Of a stretch of DNA of 41,499 nucleotides, positions 1 to 10,860 are shown in pieces; position 1 is the first letter of the stretch; each line of letters starts with the position of its first letter. The DNA comes from Flavobacteriales bacterium (lineage in GTDB: Bacteria > Bacteroidota > Bacteroidia > Flavobacteriales_D > Crocinitomicaceae). A program made the translations under genes and the position numbers. The DNA lies in assembly GCA_947460825.1 (NCBI GenBank), contig CANHHA010000024.1, forward strand, positions 1-41,499. Reading direction: 5' to 3'. The notes beneath the pieces are model-generated. The model saw only the letters and a list, made by a program, of their open reading frames with translations. It had not been told where the DNA came from and did no database searches.

Positions 1-3000
1 GATGTTTTATGTGCAGGCCAATCGACGGGAAGCATCAATTTAAGTGTAAGTGGCGGCACACCGTTAGTAGGCGGTGGATATAATTACAGTTGGACGGGTA
101 CTGGGGGTTATAGTTCTTCGTTGGAAGACATCACAGGGTTATCCACGGGTACTTACAGTGTAACGGTAACGGATGCGAACAACTGTACGGCGAGTTTATT
201 GAACATTGACATAACAGAATCCCCTGCATTAACCTTAACAGGCTCGGTAACACAGATTGCTTGTGTTGGGGTAAACAGCGGCGGTATAAATGTTACCCTA
301 GGGGGAGGCACACCCGTGTACAGTTATTCATGGACTGGCCCGAATTCATATACAAATACAACACAAGACATCAGTACATTAGGACCTGGGACATATAATT
401 TAACAGTAACGGATGTGAACCTTTGTTCAATCGCGGGTAACTGGACCATCACCAATCCATTAACCTCACCAAGCATACAGAATATTAATTTTCAAAATGT
501 AAATTGTTTCGGAGACAATACTGGTTCTATTAGTTTTCTTGCCACGGGAGGTACGCCGGATTATGATGTATTGCTTAATTCATTTTTACAAGGAAATATT
601 GCGTTATCTGGAGGCACGTTTAATATTCCGAGTTTAGCCGCTGGTACATACACCTTACAAATTGTAGATTATAATGGCTGTATTGATACTGAACCAATAA
701 CGATTTCTCAACCGAATTCTGCCGTTGTAGCAGTAGTTGATAGTGTTAACAACGTTACATGTAATGGGCTAAGTGACGGGGAAATATTTGCTACGATTTC
801 TGGAGGAACAGCACCGTATTCATATATGTGGTCGGTAGTCGGTGGAGTTGGAGGACCAATCCCAGCCGGTGAAATGGCCTCTGAAGATCCACAAGGATTG
901 CCTAATGGGAATTATCAATTGTTAGTAACGGACGCCCTTGGTTGCACCACCACAGTAATCACCGCGCTTACGGAACCACCACCAATAAACATCGTTTGGA
1001 CAGATTCAGGCCCCTTATGTGATGGAAATAGTCTTGGGTTTATCAACTTACAACTTTCTGGTGGAACGCCAAATGCAACTTCACCGCTTTATAATACCAC
1101 ATGGGTCTGGGCACCGTTACAAAATCCTGGCATAAATTGTTCCGCCACCATTATACCGAATAACACATTTAATCCATCTTCGTTAACTTGCGGTATTTAT
1201 ACAGTAACCGTCACGGATGCTAACGGCTGTCAAGCACAATACACGGATAGCATCATCATTACTCCGACCCCATTCCAAGCGAATTTCACATCAACGAATA
1301 TTCAATGTTTTGGACAAACCAACGGATCTATTTCGGTAACCCCAACAACAGGAACCGCTCCGTTTGATGTGGTAATAACCCCGGGCGTTGGTCCAGCAAT
1401 CAATCCTCCAGGGGCTGAAATATTTGCAGTTAACAATAGTTACTCTGCGAACAACCTTGCTCCGGGAACCTATCTTGTGACGATAACAGACAATAATGGG
1501 TGTCAAGATGATGCTACAATTACCATCACTGCTCCACAATCTCCTATTGTTGCCTCGATTTTATCTCCGGTAGATGTATCCTGTTTTGGTGATAATGACG
1601 GTTCATTTATTGTTGGAATTAATGGAGGTACTGCTCCGTATACGATTAATGTAGATCCGGTAGGGGCTGCACCTCCATTTAGCACGAATCTCAACCAAGT
1701 TTCCAATTTATCAGCGAATTCCTATTCTGTTACGGTGTTAGATGTCAATCAATGTGCTTCTGCAGCGGTAACGGCAATTATTAATCAGCCGGCAGCTTTA
1801 CAGACAACTATAACGGGATCAACAATAAATTGCTTTGGGGAGTGTAACGGTGGAATTGCTTCGGGTGTCTCCGGAGGAACTTCGCCCTATAATTATCAAT
1901 GGACCAGTGGCGCCAATACTTGGAATACGCAAAACATCAGCGGTTTGTGTGCGGGATCATATCAATTTAACGTAACCGACGCAAACGGTTGTGTACTCAA
2001 TGATTCTTATACGATAACGCAACCTCCTTCTAGTTTGGTTGTTAATATTTTGGACACGGTAGATGTTTCATGTTACGGGGCCAATGATGGTGAAATTATT
2101 ATTGCCATCAATGGCGGCACAGCGAATTATACCGTAACACTCGGAGCTGCCAGCCAAACCATTGACCCGAACCTAGACAATACGGCAACCTTTTCGAATC
2201 TCAGTCCTGGGGTTTACGTGCTAACCGTTACAGACGCCTTGGGATGTGTTGAAACGATAAATTTCGATGTGGATACCCCTCCGGCACTTACCCTAAACGT
2301 AGTTCCCACCAATATTCTGTGTGCGGGTCAAAATACAGGAGCATTATTGATAACCGCCAATGGGGGAGAACCAAGTCTATCTTATGTAATTACAGGGCCT
2401 ACCCCATCAAGTGGGTTCTATCCCCCTCCGGCTAATCCTATACCTTCTTTATCCGCAGGTTCTTACACGGTGGTAGTAACCGATGCCAATGGATGTTCAA
2501 TCACGGTGAGTACAAATATTACGGTTCCAAATCCAATACAAATCGATGAACAAGTTATTCCAGTGAATTGCCACGGTCAAGCTACAGGCCAAATTATTCC
2601 AACGGTTACCGGTGGAGCAGGAGGATATACGTATTCTTGGGTGGCTAGCAGTGGCGGTGTTTTAACTGCGGGCGCTTCAGCGGCTAGCCAGCTGAATATT
2701 CCTGCAGGAACGTATCAATTCACGGTAACGGATGCAAATAACTGCCAATTAACAGAAACGTATGTAGTCACTGAACCGCAATTCCCGCTTTCTGCCAGTA
2801 TAGTTCAACCTATAACGAATGTAAATTGCGCCAATGCAGGTAATGGTCAAATTACGATTGCAATAAGCGGCGGAACACCAACGTATACAGTGAATGGTGG
2901 CGCTCCAGTAATTGGAAATACAGCAATATTCCCGAATTTATCTGGAGGAAGTTATTCCTTTACTGTGACAGATATTAATGGCTGTCAGGTACAGCTAAAT

Positions 3001-6000
3001 CAACTAATTACGGAGCCAGCACCGCTTACCCTAGGAATTTCATCCACTAATGTGCTTTGTTTCGGAGCCTCAACAGGTGCTCTGGAGTTTACCACATCAG
3101 GGGGTACAGCGCCGATTAACTACACCGTTGTCGGGCCACCGAACTCGAGTGGCACGATTCCAACGACTTCGTTAACCACAACGCAAGTAGGAACGCCTGT
3201 TGCGGGAGTACTTCCTGCCGGTAACTATGCGGTGAATATTATTGACGCGAACGGGTGTACGAATACCATTAGCACGACCATAACACAGCCACAACCAATC
3301 GTGGTTCAGGGAACGGTTACACCGATCCTTTGTTTCGGTCAAGGAGCAGGAGCCATTTCCACCACCACCTCAGGTGGAGTTCCGCCATATACTTATTTAT
3401 GGTCTAATTCAAATCCAACACCAAACATTACCGGAGTACCAGCCGGCTCCTATACCTTAACAGTTACCGATGCCAACGGATGTACGAATATTCGAAACTT
3501 TGCGATTAACCAACCGGTATCTGCCCTTTCGATGAATTTAACGACTCCTGTTAATATCTCGTGTAATGGAGCGAATGATGGATCCGTACAGGTAACGGCT
3601 TCAGGGGGTACCGCAGGATATCAAGTTACTTATCAACGCACCACGCCTCCTGGACCTTTGGTGAGTCCAGCAGGGGTAGAAATTCCACTTTCTGGAGGGG
3701 CTTACACCGTTAGTGGATTGTCTGCAGGAAATTACACCTTGACCGTGGTGGACGCAAATGGATGTTCTACACAAAATACCTTTACGATTACAGAACCTCC
3801 TGCTTTTGGAGCCACCGTAAGTGCGAACACGATTTTATGTAATCCAGGAAACACGGGGGTATTAACGATTACCACCCCGCCAGGTTCCTATCCGGTGACC
3901 TATGTGATTAATGGGCCAGGTGGACCTAGTTCAGGAAACATAAATACTTCCCCATTTTTATTAAATAATTTACCCGGGGGGAATTATTCAATAGACTTAA
4001 CCTATAACAATGGACTTTGTACGCAACAACTGAGCGCCACCATCAATCAACCGGCGAATCCAATTACGGTAATACCAACCGTAACGGATGTGCCTTGCGC
4101 CGGGGTAAACTCTGGAAGTATTTGCTTAAATGTGACGGGAGGAACGGGGCCATATTCCTATGCTTGGTCGATTCCAGGAAATACCAGCTGTCAAAACAAC
4201 CTAGCTCCGGGCACCTACAATGTTACCGTAACGGATGCGAATAATTGTCCCTTACCGAATACCTTCACTATTTCTGGACCCGTTTCACCTTTAGTTGCGG
4301 ATTCAAGTTTCACGAATGTACTCTGCTGGAGCGAATCTACCGGAACGATTACCATCACGGCCAATGGAGGAAGCCCTTCTTATACGCTTACTTCCGCAAC
4401 GCTGTTACCCGCGTCTACAACGATCAATTTAACGGGAGGAACCTATCAATACACCAACGTTGCTGCGGGAACGCATACCGTGTTAATTACCGACGCTAAC
4501 GGTTGTACGGATTCTGAAACCATTACTATTACACAACCTCAAAACCCAGTAAATGTCGTCAATTTAACCGCCACGGATGTTCAATGTTATGGTGACATGA
4601 ACGGCAGTATTGCGTTCAATGTTACTGGAGGAACAGCTCCTTACACCGTTGTTTGGTCGGCTGTTGGTCTTCCAGCGGTTTGTTCTGTTCCTGCAAGTTC
4701 CGTAACCAATGCCGGCATTATTTCGGCAACAGGACTTTGTCAAGGGTCCTATTCAGTTAATATTACCGATCTAAATGGCTGTCCGTATTCATTTGCACAG
4801 TCCATTATTGCCCCCAACTTACCGTTAACCGCAAGCGCTACACAAACGAATATATTGTGCCACGGGCAATGTACCGGGGTAGCAACAACCGTCCCTTCAG
4901 GAGGTACTGCTCCGTATCAACATTCTTGGAGCAATGGTCAAACCACCCCATCGATCACGGGATTATGTATTGGAGATTACTATGACACCATAACCGATGC
5001 GAACGGATGCGAAATCATAGTCCAATTTAGCATAACGGCTCCGGCCCAACCAATGGTAGTTACCATTAGCGACATTGATGTAGACTGCTTTGATAACGCT
5101 AGTGGTTCAATTACCGTTTCTGCCACCGGGGGCACACCAGGATACAATGTTTCTTGGACACCTGGCCCTCCATTCCCAGTTGCGGGATTGGAAATTCTCA
5201 ACTCAGGAGACACCTACACGATTCCAGGATTATTAGCAGGAACCTATACGCTCAATGTACAAGATTTAAATAATTGTCCATTCACTCAGAATGTAATCAT
5301 AAGTCAACCGGCTGCGCTAACCTACAGCATTGCCTCCACGAATGTAACGTGCAATGGCGCAAGTAACGGTTCAATTAATGTAACAGTTAATGGTGGGGTA
5401 TTGCCTTACACCTATCTTTGGAACAGCACCGCAGGTTCACCATGTAGCATTCCAATCAACCAGGCGAATGCAACCGGATTGTGTCCGGGTATATACGACG
5501 TACTCGTTACTGATGCAAACGGCTGTCAAATTAACACAGGCGCAACCATAACCGAACCGGATCTCTTGGTAATTAGTGTCGTGAACGATACGGTATATTG
5601 TTTACCAGGTACAGGCACGGTGCAGGCTGCTGTTAGTGGGGGTACACCAACTTATACTGTTACTTGGCAAAACGTTTCCGGAACCAACATTGGAACAGGA
5701 CTTTCTCTAGGTAATTTAGCACCGGGTGTTTATAATGCGGTTGTTGTTGATGCGAATAATTGTCAAAATACCGCACCGTTTAATATTATCGGTCCAGCAG
5801 CGCCACTTACTGCGGCAATCTCTCACACGAATGAAACGTGTACGAACAATAACGACGGAACGATCACCATTATCCCAAGTGGTGGCACCGCACCATTTGA
5901 TATTACGGGTTCACCGTGGAACGGACCTACAACCGTGGCTGTTTCTGGAGGAAATGCCGTTTCGAACAACATGGTAGCGGGCTCATACACCTATACCATT

Positions 6001-9000
6001 ACGGATGCATACGGATGCCAAATAACAGTTTCTACCACCATCACGCAACCAACGTATTTACAAGTAGCCCTTCAGGTTACCAATGTAACTTGTCATAATG
6101 CCAACAACGGAATAATTCAAATTACTCCATCCGGATCAGTGCCTAATTATACCGTAACATGGATTTCTGGACCAAACTCCGGACCGTGCGCATTGCCTGT
6201 TACTTCAATTATTTCGGGAGCAACAAGCGTTAACAACTTATGTCCAGGAGTGTATGTGTTTAGCGTTACGGATGCCAACGGGTGTGATACCACGTTAAGT
6301 GCAACGATTTCCGAACCTCAACCCTTAGTATTAACTCCAACATCAAACGATGATCCGTGTAACGATGCAAACTGTCAAGGAAGCGCAGGCGTTTCAGTAA
6401 CAGGAGGAATCGCTCCATATACCTATTTATGGACAGGAGGCGCAAGTACATCTTCTGTCGGACAGCTTTGCGTTGGGGTTTACAATGTGACCGTGACGGA
6501 TGCGAATGGGTGTGCTCAATCAGCGAGTGTTACCATCAATCAACCGGCGCAAGCCTTAAGTGCAATTGTTACTACCACCAATGAAACATGTAATGGGTTG
6601 GGTAATGGAACATTAACGGTATCACCAAATGGTGGAACCGCTCCTTATACAATTGTTGGATTTACTACGCCTTGGGGAGGTCCATCGAACATTAATTTTG
6701 CTGGAGGAACAAGCACATGGACCGGGGTTTCAGCAGGTACCTACCAGGTTGAGATAACGGATGCAAATGGTTGTCAGATTTCGGTAATTGGAACGGTTAC
6801 CGAACCAACACCGTTAGCGGTGGCGGTTACTCCATTCGATGTTACGTGTTATGGTCTTAACAACGGCTATGTACAGTTGGGAATAACAGGTGCTACGCCG
6901 TCTTACAATCTAACTTGGCTTAGCGGACCGAATACAGGGCCTTGCCAACTACCCGTGAATTTAACGGTTGCAGCAAATGCGATTTTACCTAACTATACGT
7001 CAACAAACTTATGTCCAGGGGTCTATGATTTCGTGGTTACCGATGCGAATGGGTGCGATGATATACTTTCCTTTACCATTAATGAGCCACCGGCAATTGT
7101 ACTATCTGCCACAACGATTGATGTGTTATGTCATGGGGATGCTTCGGGTCAAGCAAGTATTACCGCTACTGGAGGAACTCCAGGGTATACGTATAATTGG
7201 GTAGCACTTGTCGGTTCTATTCCTGCTGGACAAGCTACGAATCAAACCATTGGAACACCGACTAACCCGAACGGTATTCCTACAGGCACCTATGAAGTTA
7301 CGGTAACCGATGCCAACGGATGTCCAGCTACGGAAACCGTAAATATCAATCAACCAGCTACCCCATTATTAGCCTTAATTGATCACACCGATGAATTGTG
7401 TTTCCCGGTACCGAATCAAGTATCTACGGGAACCATTACCATTGGTGCCAATGGAGGAACAGGACCTTATACCATTACAGGAAACAACTTGGTTTGGACG
7501 GGACCAAGTACGATTGTTGCACAAAGCATGCTGTTTCCTAATCCAGTTTCAGGACAAACCATGACTGGCGTAGCCTCCAATTTGGCAGGGGCACCATATA
7601 GCTTTACAGTTACAGATAATCATGGATGTACATCTACGGTTTCAGTAATCGTTGGAAGTCCGGCAGCACTTTCTGTAATCACCACGCCTACCAATATTCT
7701 TTGTAACGGAAACAACGACGGAGCAATTAATGTTGCGCCTTCAGGAGGCGTATCTCCGTACAACATCAATTGGATATCTGGTCCAACAGGTCCTGGGTGT
7801 GTCTTGCCTGTTACGTTAACAACAAATAATAATGTATCCACTCCACCATCGTTATGTCCCGGAACGTATGTTATGGACATTGTTGATGCCAATGGATGCG
7901 TTTTATCCACGTCAGAAACTATTCTTGAACCAGCGAATCCGGTGAATATTATTTATTCTGAGAATCATGTCTTGTGTTATGGGGAATTTTCTGGAGAAAT
8001 TAATACCCAGGTAAGTGGCGGTACAGGACCTTACACCTATACATGGAGTACCGTTTCTACTTGGAATAGTGGCCCTTATGCCATTCCTTTCCCTACGAAT
8101 CCAAATCAGGGAAGCCCTAACCATCCGTTTGGATTACCAGCCGGCACCTACATGGTCGTGGTGAACGACGCCAACGGAAATTCTGGTGGCTGCACGGACT
8201 TTGCGGTAATTACGATAACTCAACCGGCTACTCCGGTAGCAGGTGCACTCACGCCGCATGCGGTAGATTGTAATTCAAACGCCACAGGAAGTATAGATAT
8301 TTCGGCTTCAGGGGGAGTTGGGCCTTACACGGTAACTGGTGTTGGGCACAATTTTACGGGCACAATTTTACTTCCTGGGGGCTCTATCACAGAAACTGGT
8401 TTAATCGCGGGCAACTATTTTTATGATGTTACCGATGCTAATGGGTGTACCATTACACTTACGACCATCGTGTCTCAACCGGCCCCATTGGTTGTTTCAT
8501 TGAACAATGTGGTAGACGTATCGTGTATTCCGGGATCATTTAATGGGCAAATTGATTTAACGGTCGTTGGTGGAAATAGCTATTACAGTTATAATTGGAT
8601 CACAGCGGCCTTACCTCCTTTCCCGCTTCCATTAACTACGCCGGTTGGTGGCCCATCAGTGAGTAACCTTTACCCTGGCATTTATACGGTAACCGTTACA
8701 GATTTATTGGGTTGTCAAAGTACCTTACAAGTTACCGTGAATCAATTCCCAGGATTTACCGTTACTTCTACTATCGGAGATGTCCAATGCCATGGTGACC
8801 AAACCGGTTCGATTAATCTTCAACTCAACGGAGGTACTCCAAACTTTACGTTCCAATGGACTGGTCCGAATGGATATACTTCTGTTTTCCAAAACATAAT
8901 AGGCTTAGGTGTTGGGCAATATAATGTAATTGTTACTGATGGGGCGGGTTGTACCGTGCCGCTCACTGCGACGATTTCCGAACCAAGCTCGGCTCTTACT

Positions 9001-10860
9001 TCCACCGTTATTTCTTCGAATGTCGCGTGTTACGGTGATAACAGTGGTAGCATTTCCATTACGGCCACGGGAGGCACACCCTTTGCCGGACCGAATCCAT
9101 ATACTTATGATTGGTATTTAAATGGGTTGTTTTTATCGACAGCTCAGTCCTTAACGAATTTATTCCCCGGTATTTATGTGTGTCACATTACCGATGCCAA
9201 TGGGTGTATATTAACGGAGCAAGTAGAAATTACACAGCCGTTAACCGCGCTCACATATTCTGTTAATACTACGGATGTCACCTGTTTTGGTGGTTCCAAT
9301 GGTGCAATTGATATTACCGTTTCCGGTGGAACGGGCGCGCCGTATAGTTTGCTTTGGAATACAGGTGAGACTACGGAGGATTTAGCTAATTTATCTGCAG
9401 GAACCTATACCTTAACCATAACCGATGCGGGACCATGTGTTGTAACTACGGCACCAATAACAATTATTCAGCCTACCCCAATCGTAATTACTCCTAGCAT
9501 TCTAAATGTGGGTTGTCATGGGGAGGCGAGTGGAATGATAACGACTCAAGTAAGTGGAGGAACGGTAAGTATTTCAGCAGGCTACACATATCTTTGGTCA
9601 ACGGTCAACGGTGTAATCCCAGCGGGTCAATCCACCTTGCCTAATATTGGAAGTACAATGCATCCGTTCGGATTAACTCCAGGGAATTATAACTTAGTCG
9701 TAACGGATGCTAACGGATGTACATCCTCATTAGTAGCTACCGTAATTCAACCCCTTGCACCGCTATATATTGCAAGTACCTACACGAACGTGGATTGTTT
9801 TGGTGATAGTTCAGGGTCCATTAGTGTGTATGCGGAAGGCGGCACCTTACCATATAATGTCAGTTGGTCGGGTACGGTGGCTGGCGATCCGTTTGGATTT
9901 GAGATTTTAAGTAACCCCGGAACCTATACCATTTCTTCGTTACCGGCAGGAACGTATAATTTCCAAGTGGTCGACCAAAATGGTTGTTCGCTTGCTGGAG
10001 GAGCGGTAATCACGCAGAACAGCTTAATCGATACAGTGAATACGGCCATTGATTCCATTTTCTGCGCCAATTCTAGTGATGGGTTTATTTCGGTTTCTAT
10101 TACTGGAGGTATTCCAAATGCCCTCGGGGCACCTTACACGATTGTGTGGGCGGGCGTTGATGCCTCGGGGAATGCCATTCCTATGTTATTTACCACCATT
10201 GCAGGAAATACCACGACTACGTCGAATCTTGTTGCTGGAACGTATACCTTAACCGTAACCGATGCAATAAATTGTACACGTACCTTTACCTATGTGATGA
10301 CAGAAATTGTAGTATCATTAAGCAATGTGGTAGATAATGATATCCTATGTAAAGGTCAATGCACAGGGGAAATAGAATTTGAACCAATAGGAGGAAATGC
10401 TAACTATACCGTTAGTGTATTCCCAATTGGTCAACCTGCAGCCAATACGATTACCATAACGGAGCAAGATTTACAAGGCAGTGCAACAGGTATGTTTAGT
10501 CTCGGTGGGCTTTGTCCGGGTCAATATTATGTCTTGATCACGGATGCTAATAATTGTAGCTCGAATACACCAGCAATAACGATTACCGAGCCAAGTACGG
10601 TATTCAGTCCATCGGTGAATGTTATTTCTAACAGTGGATGTAATGACAATGCAGGAATCCTCAATGTGCAGGTAATGGGCGGAACGCCTGGATATAATGT
10701 AGCTTGGCATAATATAACCGATCCGAACATAGTAAGCCCTGCGGGAACAGAAATTAATCAAAGCCCTGGAAATTATTTAATAACAGGATTATCCTCGGGA
10801 TTAATAGAGGTCTTGGTTACAGATAACGTGGGATGCGAAATCGTAGATACGGTTGAGATT
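1..10860 (+). repeat. Array of about 42 SprB-type protein repeats
   Basis: Counting the cysteine at the start of each unit (C-x-G-x-x-x-G) gives about 42 units, averaging about 258 bp. Nearly every unit carries one cysteine near its start and another in the closing TDANGC motif. The repeats are conserved as protein but strongly diverged as DNA, so this is an old array rather than a recent tandem amplification. Several units are variants: some lack the Trp after PY, and some carry an inserted G-x-EI...Y-T-I block. Confidence 0.88.

Noticed and set aside
121..123. TTG as the start codon of the giant adhesin
   Set aside because: The frame is open to base 1 and encodes more SprB repeat sequence upstream, so the gene begins outside the window.
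10471..10761. Antisense reading frames within the adhesin
   Set aside because: Numerous short antisense frames occur across the repeats; they follow the codon bias of the real gene and have no independent support.
1..10860. CRISPR array or recent DNA tandem repeat
   Set aside because: The periodicity is at protein level with diverged DNA, in a single open frame, and no spacer-repeat structure or cas genes.
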